Source: CAYMJK01 sp043101635 | GTDB lineage: Bacteria > Planctomycetota > Phycisphaerae > Phycisphaerales > UBA1924 | NCBI GenBank assembly: GCA_043101635.1 | Contig: JBICIE010000272.1 | Span: 1-42,892 of the forward strand | Length of the DNA stretch: 42,892 nucleotides | Reading direction: 5' to 3' | In this document: piece after piece, positions 8,159 to 15,943 of the stretch | How the letters are laid out: the number at the start of each line of letters is the position of its first letter | How positions within the stretch are numbered: position 1 is the first letter of the stretch | The notes under the pieces: model-generated | What the model was told of the DNA's origin: nothing | Database searches by the model: none | Seen by the model: the letters and a program-made list of their open reading frames with translations, nothing else | Made by a program: the position numbers and the translations under genes

Positions 8159-9009
8159 GTGCCCACCCACGCGCACATCGACGACTTTGATGAACTCCAG
8201 GACGAACTCCTCGACGAGGCCCTTGACCGCGAGTTCGATGAGCAGTTCGAAGCCCTCGATGCCGACGATGCGCCCCCAGACCACGACCCCCGATCGGCCG
8301 TCGGTCCCGGATCCCCTTCGCCCGACCAACTCTACGAAGCCCTCGCCACCACCGACCCCCGCGCTGTCGCGGCCGCGCTCGGCTGCCCCCTGATCGACGT
8401 TCTCGAACTCGTCAGCAGCCCCGACTTCGTCGACTGCGCCCGCCGCCACAACGAGTCCTTCCGCACGCTGGCCCTCCTCCGCGCCACCGCAGCACTGCCG
8501 GACGCCATCGGCGCCCTCCGCGCCGTCTGCGCCGAGTCGGATGACCCGCGCCAGCGCCGCCTCGCCGCCACCGCCATCCTCCGCTTCCTCACCGCTCGGC
8601 CTCCGCGTCCGGCGCCCGATCCAGCGCCCCCCGATGAGCCCGCGCCGCCTCGGGTACCCCCCACTCCGTGGGGGCCGAAGTCCACCAGCCTGCCGATACG
8701 GCGCCCGCGACCGATGCGCAGCCACAGCCCATCGAAGCAGTGGCTCTGGCAGCTACGGACTCCACCGCCGCGCCCGAGCCGGCCGAGCCTTCCCCCGCCG
8801 ATGCCGCGACCCCTTCGCCAGCGTCTGCCGAGCAGCATCCCACGCTGCCCGCCGATACCGACTGCTCTGACGACGCCCGCGACGATGACTTCGCCGCTCA
8901 CACATCCGCCAGGGCGCCGCACCACACGCCCCGCGCAGTATCGTCATTGCGTCCGCCCGTGCAGCGCCACATCCCCTCCACCAGCAACATCCCCCGGGCG
9001 CCTCCCTGA
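8159..9009 (+). pseudogene. Hypothetical protein gene with an apparent frameshift
   Basis: From GTG 8159 the protein reads plausibly for about 170 residues: an acidic start (FDELQDELLDEALDREFDEQFEALDADD), then a helical region (LYEALATTDPRAVAAALGCPLIDVLEL...LRATAALPDAIGALRAVC). Past about 8665 this frame becomes unlike protein and runs antisense into the phosphatase gene. The -1 frame takes over with Ala/Pro/Asp-rich sequence (GAEVHQPADTAPATDAQ) and stops at 9009, just before the convergent hairpin. One extra base in the C6 run (8657-8662) or G5 run (8670-8674) would join them. So this is a sequencing undercall, a real mutation, or a programmed shift. Family not recognised. Confidence 0.5.
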
Positions 9010-9101
9010 GGGAACCCGGACGCGCGCAAGCGTCGGGCGCGACAGCCTTGCTTGCAGGATGGATGTCAGCGCGCCCCGAGCTTGCGCTCGTGGGTTCCCT
9101 C
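9008..9101. terminator. Long imperfect hairpin between convergent genes
   Basis: GAGGGAACCC (9008-9017) pairs with GGGTTCCCTC (9092-9101). The inner arms (GCGCAAGCG... and ...GAGCTTGCGC) extend the stem to the GC-rich GGGCGCG/CGCGCCCC region, around a ~28-nt loop. It starts at the stop codon of the frameshifted gene and lies 31 nt from the end of the minus-strand phosphatase gene. It probably terminates both transcripts, but its length and sequence also fit a dispersed repeat. Confidence 0.6.
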
Positions 9102-9132
9102 CTGCGGAGACGAGTACCCGGCGCCGCGCCAC

Positions 9133-9960
9133 TCAACTGCGGCGTACAAGTACGAACGTCAGATCATCCGGATGCCCTGGCGAGCCCGGTCCCGCCTCGG
9201 CCATGCGCTGGGCGCAGCGCGCGATCAGCGCTTCGGCCGCCTTGTCCAGGGGGCCGGCCCGCACGGCCTCGACGATCTCGCCGGGGAACAGGTTGTCGCT
9301 GAGGCCGTCGCTGGCGACCACCAGCGTGTCGCGCTTCGCCATGGCGACCGGCGGCCCGATCTCGACGCGCATGTCCTCGTGGCCGACGATGTTGGAGACG
9401 AGGCTGCGGTCCATGTGGACCATGGCCTCATCCTCGGTCAGCATGCCGGCTTCCACGGCGTACGCCACGGGCGAGTGGGCGATGGTCTCGAGCTTGCGCC
9501 TGCCGCGCTGGCCGGTCAGCAGGATCATGGAGTCGCCGGCGTGATAGGGGCGCACGCAGCCATCGGCGATCTCGACGACGCTCAGCGTCGCGCCGGCGCC
9601 GACGCGCAGGTCCATGATGGCGCGGTTGGCGGCGTCGAAGCCGGCGATGATCGCGCCGGTGATATGCTCGGGGTCGGTGGCAAGCTGCACCGACTCGCGC
9701 ACCGCGTTGATGGCTGCGTCGGCGGCTTCGTGGCCGGCGGGCAGGCCGCCGCAGCCGTCGGCGACGGCGACGATGATGGCGCCGAAGGGAAGCTCGAGCA
9801 CCAGCGCAGCATCCTCGTTGAGCGTGTCCTTGGCCGGGCTGCGGGCCGAGTACATGATGGCGCAGCCGCGCTGGAGCCCGACCGCCCGCGGCCCGTCGCG
9901 CTGGGGGCCGAGCATGGTCTGGCTGTGGGTTTCGGCGGTGATGGCGGCTGCTCCGGGCAA
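9133..9960 (-). CDS. PP2C-family serine/threonine phosphatase
   Basis: The core contains the PP2C/SpoIIE metal motifs in order: NEDA, VADGCGGLPAGHEAAD, GATLSVVEI, the AGDSMI segment, LVVASDGLSDN and a final DDLTFVLVRR. These Asp residues bind the two Mn/Mg ions used to remove phosphate from Ser/Thr. No sensor or membrane domain is attached, so it is probably a soluble partner for a protein kinase; the kinase at 5164 is a candidate by proximity only. I place the start at TTG 9960, where AGGGAG sits 5 nt upstream. The frame stays open further upstream but would cross the divergent YciF-like gene. Confidence 0.88.
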   Translation of the reverse strand: MPGAAAITAETHSQTMLGPQRDGPRAVGLQRGCAIMYSARSPAKDTLNEDAALVLELPFGAIIVAVADGCGGLPAGHEAADAAINAVRESVQLATDPEHITGAIIAGFDAANRAIMDLRVGAGATLSVVEIADGCVRPYHAGDSMILLTGQRGRRKLETIAHSPVAYAVEAGMLTEDEAMVHMDRSLVSNIVGHEDMRVEIGPPVAMAKRDTLVVASDGLSDNLFPGEIVEAVRAGPLDKAAEALIARCAQRMAEAGPGSPGHPDDLTFVLVRRS

Positions 9961-10220
9961 GGTACTCCCTCTATCGGTTCGCGGACGGCGGCGCCCGACG
10001 CCGGACATGGCGATGGCGCCCCGGCGCCTGCATGTTCGATCGGTTCGGCAAGGGAGGTTCCGATAAAGGCGGCCGGGGCGCCGGGCGTGAATCGGGCGGC
10101 TCGGCGGATCGGGGTGAAATCCCTGTGTCGCGGGTGTGGCCCGGGCGCATCTGATTGGGTGTGGCTTGCACGGACTCGCCTCGGCGTCGCCGCCGAGCGG
10201 CGCCATCGAAAGGACTGTCG

Positions 10221-10727
10221 ATGCCCATCGAGACACTCAGAGACCTGTACGTGGAGCAGCTCAACGAGCTGTACGCGGCAGAGAAGCACGGGCTGCGGGC
10301 GCTTCCGGAGCTGGTGGAGGCGGCCAGTTCACCCGTGCTCGCCGACGCGATCGAGGATCTGATCCAGCAGAAGCGCCAGCGGCTCGACCGGCTGGAGGAG
10401 ATCTTCGAGGATTCCGATATTCGGCCGCACGCGAGGGAAACCCGCGGCATGAAGGGGCTGCTGGAGGACTGCCTGGCGCTGAGCCATAACAAGAAGGTCG
10501 AGCCGCACGTGCGCGACGCGGCGCTGATCGCGCTGGCCCAGCACGTGGAGCACGATGAGATCGCCGGCTACGGGTGCGCGCGCACCTGGGCCCAGGTGCT
10601 CGGCGAACACGATGCCGCGGCGCTGCTGGAGAAGTCGCTGAAGGATGAGAAGGACGCCGACGCCCGACTGAGCAAGATGGCGCGGTCGATCAATCAGGAA
10701 GCGATGATGGCGGCGTTCCCGGAGTGA
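10221..10727 (+). CDS. YciF/DUF892-family ferritin-like protein
   Basis: The whole 168-residue length matches the DUF892 (YciE/YciF) family. It starts ETLRDLYVEQLNELYAAEKHGLRALPELVEAASSP and continues with helices carrying QKRQRLDRLEEIFE, HNKKVEPHVRDAALIALAQHVEHDEIAGYGCARTWAQ and LEKSLKDEKDADARLSKMA. The Glu and His residues in these helices form the ferritin-like di-metal site in the family. Such proteins are induced by osmotic, oxidative or desiccation stress, but their chemistry is not well defined. The ATG follows an AAAGGAC ribosome binding site. It faces away from the PP2C gene and is followed by a terminator hairpin. Confidence 0.9.
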   Translation: MPIETLRDLYVEQLNELYAAEKHGLRALPELVEAASSPVLADAIEDLIQQKRQRLDRLEEIFEDSDIRPHARETRGMKGLLEDCLALSHNKKVEPHVRDAALIALAQHVEHDEIAGYGCARTWAQVLGEHDAAALLEKSLKDEKDADARLSKMARSINQEAMMAAFPE

Positions 10728-10753
10728 CAGCCAGTTCGGGATGAGACAAACAA

Positions 10754-10783
10754 GCCTCGCCGCGGGTCGTGTCGCGACGAGGC
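10754..10783 (+). terminator. Terminator-like hairpin after the YciF-like gene
   Basis: GCCTCG pairs with CGAGGC, then one mismatch, then CGCG pairs with CGCG around an 8-nt loop. GTTCTTGC follows. It lies 27 nt after the stop codon. The T content after the stem is modest. Confidence 0.6.
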
Positions 10784-10858
10784 GTTCTTGCGGGCGGCGT
10801 CGGGGGTCTACCGCTCGCGAGCATTGAAGTGTGTCGCGCCGGCGGCAGTTCGTCCACA

Positions 10859-10869
10859 GGGAATTCACC
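10859..10869 (+). promoter_or_regulatory. GGGAANTCRCC motif, site a
   Basis: GGGAATTCACC lies inside the 16-nt palindrome CAGGGAATTCACCCTG (10857-10872, 5-bp arms). It sits just beyond the terminator of the minus-strand PEP-CTERM gene and is not upstream of any start I can see. It belongs to a group of recurrent intergenic motifs (see findings). Confidence 0.4.
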
Positions 10870-10885
10870 CTGATATGCGGGCATC

Positions 10886-10920
10886 AAAAAGCCCGCCCGC
10901 AGGAGATCTTGGGGGCGGGC
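10886..10920 (-). terminator. Rho-independent terminator of the PEP-CTERM gene
   Basis: Read on the minus strand, GCCCGCCC and GGGCGGGC form an 8-bp GC stem, directly followed by TTTTTG. It starts 41 nt after the stop codon. This is the clearest intrinsic terminator in the window. Confidence 0.85.
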
Positions 10921-10960
10921 GTCGATGGCGACCGGTCCGGTACCGGCCAGACCCATCGAT

Positions 10961-11782
10961 TCAACGATGGCGCCGCAGCGCCAGGGTCAGGCCGACGGCC
11001 AGCAGCAGCAGTGACGACGGGGCCGGGACGACCGTAATGCTGAGACGGTCCTCGACGGCGACCCATCGGCCGACGCCGGCCATCGGGTCAACAGCGCACG
11101 CGGTGAACAGCAGCGACTCGCCCGGGCCGATGACCGAGCCCAGCTCGACCGGGACGCTCAGGGTGTCGCCGATGGAGAGTCCCGGCGTGGGCTTGTCGAC
11201 GACCTGCGTGAACAGGAGGTCGATGTTGCCGGCGGCATCTTCGCGGGCGATCACGAGTTCAACCTGGACATCGGCGCCGACCCGCTCGTGGCCGGACCAG
11301 AGGATCTCGTAGCTTCCCAGAATCGAGACTCTCATCTCCTGTCCGGGGTTGAGCCAGCGCACGATCGGCGTGTGCTCGTGATGACCTCCGGCGATGTTGT
11401 GGGTCATCCGGTTTGCGAAGATGGGCGGGTTGGTGTCGTCGCCGTAGGACCAGGCGCCGGATTCAATGCCCCACCAGTCCCTGTCCCAGGTCAACAGCGA
11501 GGTTTCCTGGCGGAACCACTCGTTGCCGGTACCGAGGCGGGCGCCGCCGTGAGCGACCTCGTACTGCCAGACCCGCCGGCCGTCAAAGCCGGGACCGGGG
11601 TTCAAGGCGGTGGAGCCGTGGACCCCGGAGCGGAAGTCCTCCGCTCTGACCCACTGGTCGCCGTGCTGATAGATCGGTGGCAGCGGAGCATCCGGCTGGG
11701 CAAGCGCCGGCGGTCCGGTGGTGAGCAGGGCGCCGGCGCACAGCCATGCGCCGGTTCGCCAGGTGCGAACGGAGACTCTCAT
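10961..11782 (-). CDS. Secreted PEP-CTERM domain protein
   Basis: ATG 11782 follows AGGAGG. Residues 1-28 are a signal peptide (LCAGALLTTGPPALA|Q). The last 22 residues (VPAPSSLLLLAVGLTLALRRHR) are a PEP-CTERM sorting signal: a Pro-Ala-Pro variant of the motif, a hydrophobic helix and an Arg-rich tail. Exosortase is expected to recognise this signal, cleave it and anchor or release the protein. The 270-residue body is beta-rich and has no family I recognise. A strong terminator follows. About 100 nt upstream of the start lies a GGGAAATCACC site, shared with the divergent sensor-kinase gene. Confidence 0.85.
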   Translation of the reverse strand: MRVSVRTWRTGAWLCAGALLTTGPPALAQPDAPLPPIYQHGDQWVRAEDFRSGVHGSTALNPGPGFDGRRVWQYEVAHGGARLGTGNEWFRQETSLLTWDRDWWGIESGAWSYGDDTNPPIFANRMTHNIAGGHHEHTPIVRWLNPGQEMRVSILGSYEILWSGHERVGADVQVELVIAREDAAGNIDLLFTQVVDKPTPGLSIGDTLSVPVELGSVIGPGESLLFTACAVDPMAGVGRWVAVEDRLSITVVPAPSSLLLLAVGLTLALRRHR

Positions 11783-11878
11783 TGTCCATCCTCCTTGCTT
11801 TCTTGGAATGATTCCAAGTCGCCGGCGCACGGTGCGTCCGATACGTCAGCATGACGCGCCGGAGGCCTCGCCGCAACA

Positions 11879-11889
11879 GGGAAATCACC
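11879..11889 (+). promoter_or_regulatory. GGGAANTCRCC motif, site b, in a divergent promoter
   Basis: GGGAAATCACC lies 62 nt upstream of the histidine-kinase start (11946) and about 102 nt upstream of the divergent PEP-CTERM gene start (11782). Its place between a regulator and a secreted-protein gene makes it a candidate operator. Confidence 0.45.
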
Positions 11890-11945
11890 CCCACCGGACA
11901 TCTGGCGGTTGGACGCCTGATAGAATACGAAGATCGAGGTGCGCG

Positions 11946-14288
11946 ATGCACGCATCGGAAGTGGGCTCGCGAGGTGGTCCATGGGCGGCCGACTTTGCGG
12001 GGGCTGCTGCGCTCGGGGCCGCATTCGACGGACTTTCCGTATTGGTGGCCGTGCTGGACCACGACGGTCGGGTGCTGCGCCTGAACGAGGCGGCTCGGAA
12101 CCTGTCACCGCCGGGCGCAGCCTCACCGGTGGGCGAGTACCTGTGCCGGGCGCCGTGGTGGGCCGCCGACGCGGACCGCGCCGCGGTGCATGAGAGCGTC
12201 CACAGCGCTGCGCAGCGGAAGGTGACCGAGCGGCGCCAGGTGCGGATCCGCCAGCCCGGCCTCGGGAAGCGCACACTGGAGTTGACGGTGCGCCCGCTGC
12301 CGGATCTACCATGCTGCGCGACGCTGCTGCTGGCCGACGCGGTGGATGTCACCGACCGTACGGAGAGCACGACGGCGCTGCTGAGCGCGCAGGCGCAGCA
12401 GCAGGCGGTGCTGGACTGCCTGCTGGATCCGCTGCTGATCGCCAACGGGGACGGGGTGATCCTTTCGGCGAGCCGCGCGGTGGAGAGCGTGCTGGGCTAC
12501 GAGCCGCAGGAACTGGTGGGCGAGAACGTGTCGGCGCTGATGCCCGAGCCCTATCGGTCTGCGCATCATCTCTACCTGGAAGGGCACCTGCGCACGGGGC
12601 GGACGACGATCCTGGGGCGCAAGCGCGAGTTCGAGGCGGTGCGCAAGGACGGGAGGGTAATCCCGATCGAGCTGAGCGTGGCGCGGGCGGACCTGCCGCA
12701 CCAGGGCTCGCCGGTGTTCGTCGGGCTGCTGCGCGATCTGACGGAGGATCGGCGGGCGCGGGCGGAGGTGCTGGAGCGAGATCGTCGCCTGCGGCGCATG
12801 CTCGAGGCGTCGCAACTGCTGGCGGTGATGCTGGATGTCGAAGGGCGTGTGACGTTCTGCAACGACGCCGCGCTGGAGCTGACGGGGTGGGACCTGCCCG
12901 AGGCGCTGGGGACGGACTGGTTCGAGCACTTCCTGCCGCGGGAGGAGCAGGCGGCGCTGCGTCAGCGGTTTCAAGAGGCGTGCGCAACCGGCGAGATCGC
13001 CACGCCGGTCGAGGCCCATCTGGTGACGCGCTCGGGCGGGCAGCGCCTGATCCAGTGGAACAACTCGGCGCTGGAAGGGCCGGACGGACAGTTGATCGGC
13101 GTGACATCCATCGGGATGGACATCACCGACCAGCGGCAGGCGGAGGCCGAACTGCGGGCCCACCGCCAGCGCCTGGCGGAGCTGGTGCGGGAGCGGACGG
13201 CGGAGCTGGAGGAGAGCCACGAGCAGCTTCGGATCGCCGACCGTCTGGCGTCGCTGGGCACGCTGACGGCGGGGCTGGGCCACGACATGAGCAACATCCT
13301 GCTGCCGACGATGTGCCGGCTGGATGTGGTGGAGGCCGAGACGAGTGATGTGCGTGTTCGCGAGGAAGTGCGGCAGATCCGCCACTCGCTGGAGCATCTG
13401 CGCAAGCTCGGGGACGGGCTGCGTCTGCTGTCGTCGGATCCCAACGACGAGCTGGCGTCGGACGCAAGGCTGGATCTGAACGCGTGGTGGGAGGAGATCG
13501 AGCCGCTGATCGCCCGGGCCGTGCCGCGGAACGTCACGCTGACGGTGATGATCCAGCCGGGGCTGGCGCCGATCGGCGCGCCGGCGCACCGGCTGACGCA
13601 GGCGGCGATGAACCTGGTCGTGAACGCGGCGGACGCGGTCCGGGCCGGGGGCCATATCTGGATGACGGCGACGATCCTGCCCGGAGGCGCCGAGGTGGAG
13701 ATCGCGGTGCGCGACGACGGGGTGGGCATGCCGGCGCACGTGCTGCGCCGCTGCCTGGATCCGTTCTTCACGACCAAGAAGCGCGGGCTGGGTACGGGGC
13801 TGGGGCTGACGCTGGCGCACGCGGTTGCGCGCTCGGCCGGCGGCCGGCTGGAGATCGAGTCGGCGCCGGGGGCGGGAACGACGGTGCGGATGATCATCCC
13901 GGCGCTGGGGTCCGCCGAGCAGGTCGAGCCGGTGGTGGCGTCGGTGAGCATCGCACATCCGCGGACGGCGGCGTTCGTGCGGTCGCTGCTGGCGGAAGCG
14001 GCGAGCCTTGCGCCGTCGACGGGGGGGGCGCCGGACGAGACGGCCCAGTTGTGGGTCGCGGACGACACGCCCGCGGCGCGGGCCGAAGCGCGCCGGTTCC
14101 TCGGGGCCGATGGCCGGCGCCGGGTGGTGCTGATTGGAAAGGGAAGGGGCGGCCGACTGGCGCACCTGCGCACCGTCCCGACGGTCACAGACATTGAACA
14201 GCTTCGACAGGCGCTTGCCGAGTCGATCGCGGAAGCCACGGGGGGCTCCGATGACCACGCACAACGTGATTCGCATTCTGTGTGTTGA
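11946..14288 (+). CDS. PAS histidine kinase with FixL-like PAS and degenerate receiver tail
   Basis: The ATG follows GAGG by 7 nt. The 780-residue protein has three PAS domains (about 24-135, 150-270, 275-400), a short coiled coil, an H-box (GLGHDMSN, His446), and a HATPase domain (NLVVNAAD, DDGVGM, GTGLGL). A ~110-residue tail follows that looks like a receiver fold lacking the acidic pair. PAS2 resembles the haem PAS of FixL, and His207 in RSAHHLYL aligns with the FixL haem ligand, so oxygen or NO sensing is plausible but inferred. There is no membrane helix, so it is cytoplasmic. The gene overlaps its response regulator by 38 nt. Confidence 0.88.
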   Translation: MHASEVGSRGGPWAADFAGAAALGAAFDGLSVLVAVLDHDGRVLRLNEAARNLSPPGAASPVGEYLCRAPWWAADADRAAVHESVHSAAQRKVTERRQVRIRQPGLGKRTLELTVRPLPDLPCCATLLLADAVDVTDRTESTTALLSAQAQQQAVLDCLLDPLLIANGDGVILSASRAVESVLGYEPQELVGENVSALMPEPYRSAHHLYLEGHLRTGRTTILGRKREFEAVRKDGRVIPIELSVARADLPHQGSPVFVGLLRDLTEDRRARAEVLERDRRLRRMLEASQLLAVMLDVEGRVTFCNDAALELTGWDLPEALGTDWFEHFLPREEQAALRQRFQEACATGEIATPVEAHLVTRSGGQRLIQWNNSALEGPDGQLIGVTSIGMDITDQRQAEAELRAHRQRLAELVRERTAELEESHEQLRIADRLASLGTLTAGLGHDMSNILLPTMCRLDVVEAETSDVRVREEVRQIRHSLEHLRKLGDGLRLLSSDPNDELASDARLDLNAWWEEIEPLIARAVPRNVTLTVMIQPGLAPIGAPAHRLTQAAMNLVVNAADAVRAGGHIWMTATILPGGAEVEIAVRDDGVGMPAHVLRRCLDPFFTTKKRGLGTGLGLTLAHAVARSAGGRLEIESAPGAGTTVRMIIPALGSAEQVEPVVASVSIAHPRTAAFVRSLLAEAASLAPSTGGAPDETAQLWVADDTPAARAEARRFLGADGRRRVVLIGKGRGGRLAHLRTVPTVTDIEQLRQALAESIAEATGGSDDHAQRDSHSVC

Positions 14289-14934
14289 CGACCACGCCTT
14301 CCTGGTGGAAGGGCTGCGTTCCCGACTGGAGATGGAGCGGGACCTGCACATCGTGGGCCGGCTGGCCACGGCCGACGACCTGGTGCTGGAGGCCAGGCGG
14401 CTGCGCCCGGACCTGGTGCTGCTGGACATCGAGATGCCGGGAGTCGATCCGTTCGAGGCGGCCGAGGATCTGCACAACCGGTGTCCCGAGGTCAAGACGA
14501 TCATCCTGAGCGCGTTCGTGCGCGATCATTATCTGAGCGCGGCGTTCGGCGCCGGGTGCTGGGGGTACTTCTCCAAGAGCGATGAGGTGGAAGACATCGT
14601 CGACGGGGTGCGCCGGGCGGTGGCGGGCGAGTTCGTCCTGAGCCCCAAGGTTGCCGAGCGCTGCAAGCCGCTGCCGGAGCTGGCCGACGCGAGGGCCGCG
14701 GCGCGGGCGCAGGCGCGGCCGCCGGCGTCGCGGCTGGAGTCGCTGACGGGGCGGGAGCAGGAGGTGCTGCGCCTCATCGGCCGGGGCCTGACGCGATCGG
14801 AGATGGCGGCGGCGCTGCACCGCAGCCCGAAGACCATCGACGGTCACCGCGAGCGCATCATGCGGAAGCTCGACATCCACTCGAACGCGGAACTGGTCCG
14901 CTTCGCGATCCGCGAGGGCGTCGCGGAGGTCTGA
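14251..14934 (+). CDS. NarL/FixJ-family response regulator
   Basis: Residues 1-125 form a receiver domain with acidic pair Asp13-Asp14, phospho-acceptor Asp59 (LVLLDIEMPG), a Ser at the switch position (ILSAF) and Lys in YFSKS. Residues ~160-225 form a LuxR-type helix-turn-helix (LTGREQEVLRLIGRGLTRSEMAAALHRSPKTIDGHRERIMRKL). It is the evident partner of the preceding kinase, with overlapping genes. It is clearly similar over its length to the regulator at 41896. Targets are unknown; the recurrent GGGAANTCRCC sites around this operon are candidates. Confidence 0.93.
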   Translation: MTTHNVIRILCVDDHAFLVEGLRSRLEMERDLHIVGRLATADDLVLEARRLRPDLVLLDIEMPGVDPFEAAEDLHNRCPEVKTIILSAFVRDHYLSAAFGAGCWGYFSKSDEVEDIVDGVRRAVAGEFVLSPKVAERCKPLPELADARAAARAQARPPASRLESLTGREQEVLRLIGRGLTRSEMAAALHRSPKTIDGHRERIMRKLDIHSNAELVRFAIREGVAEV

Positions 14935-15006
14935 GGGGCGCAGCTTCGGCGCAACGCGGCGGGCGACCCGGCGCACGAGCAACCGGATCGCCCGGAGATC
15001 AAGACG

Positions 15007-15786
15007 CTACGTGGGGCAGCCGACAGCGAAGGCGTTCTGGAAGCAGAGGAAGTCGAAGAAGTCCAGCGCGCCATCCTCGTTGCAGTCTGCGTAGACATCG
15101 CCGAGCGCAAAGGCGTTCTGGAAGCACAGGAAGTCGAAGAAGTCGAGTACGCCATCGAGGTTGCAGTCTGCGTAGCAGATCGCCTGCGTGTCGATCACGA
15201 TCTGGCTGACATAGGCCGGGTAGGTGGTGAATACGATCCCGACACCCTCGAAGGCGGGCGCGGGCTCAAGCTTGAAGCCGTAGACGGCGGTGCGCCAGCC
15301 GTCGGGATGCATGAAGGTGTCTCCGACGACCGCCGGGCGGGTGTCCATCCACTGCCAGGGCGGATCACCGGGCACGGTCCCGACATCGAAGAACAACGGG
15401 GCGCCGCCACCGGGGTAGTAGGTGATCTGCAGGTAGACGACCTTGTCGTCGTAGCCGAGGTAGTTGGCCAGGCCGAAGGCGAGCGTGCCCGGGATGCTGC
15501 GGAAGCCGACTTCCAGCACGCTCTGGCGGCCAAAGAGGAAGTCCTGCACGAGCACCTCTGAGTTGATGTAGGAGCGGGCGAGCGGCTCGGCGAGCCCGCC
15601 GGGGTTCGCGGCGTAGTAGCCCGCAGGGCTGCTGCGCGGGCCGGGGCCGGCGAGACCCCAGAAGCCCCAGCCGGCGGTCACGGTGTTGGTCTGATCCCGC
15701 CATGGTGGCGGGAAAACGTCGTCGGCGACGGCCGCGGGGCCTGCCGCGGCGAGCGCGACGAGACAGGATGTCCATAGCCTGTTCAT
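15007..15786 (-). CDS. Secreted protein with C-terminal paired dockerin-like repeats
   Basis: The start at ATG 15786 follows an AAGGGG-type ribosome binding site; a start at 15807 is possible. Residues 1-22 are a signal peptide (SCLVALAAAGPAAVA|DD). The middle ~170 residues are beta-rich (WGFWGLAGPGP, VVYLQITYYPGG, WRTAVYGFKLEPAP) and unassigned. The last ~60 residues carry two loops DCNLDGVLDFFDFLCFQN and DCNEDGALDFFDFLCFQN ending in GCPT. It is the first of four such genes pointing the same way. Each is separated by 130-160 nt and most have a good ribosome binding site, so they may be transcribed separately. Likely function: extracellular, surface- or matrix-attached; inferred. Confidence 0.82.
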   Translation of the reverse strand: MNRLWTSCLVALAAAGPAAVADDVFPPPWRDQTNTVTAGWGFWGLAGPGPRSSPAGYYAANPGGLAEPLARSYINSEVLVQDFLFGRQSVLEVGFRSIPGTLAFGLANYLGYDDKVVYLQITYYPGGGAPLFFDVGTVPGDPPWQWMDTRPAVVGDTFMHPDGWRTAVYGFKLEPAPAFEGVGIVFTTYPAYVSQIVIDTQAICYADCNLDGVLDFFDFLCFQNAFALGDVYADCNEDGALDFFDFLCFQNAFAVGCPT

Positions 15787-15943
15787 CTGCGATCCCCTTT
15801 CTTTCATGGTCGTGGCCGCCGCACACGCGGGGCGCCGACCGGAAGGGGGCGCCTGTCGCTTTCGCGGCTGCGCCCCGTCTCATTCCCCGGCGGGAGAGCG
15901 TCGCCTGCGCCGGTGCGCGGCAACGCTCGGAGGTCCCGGCCCG

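Noticed and set aside
8159..9544. One 461-residue protein from 8159 to 9544
   Set aside because: After about residue 170 the frame has no protein character and runs antisense through the PP2C gene.
10857..10872. Motif site a as a promoter element
   Set aside because: No gene start lies within range on either strand; kept only as a member of the motif group.
12306..14504. A 732-codon open frame antisense to the PAS kinase
   Set aside because: It is rich in Arg, Gln and Pro and lies opposite clear PAS, H-box and HATPase motifs.
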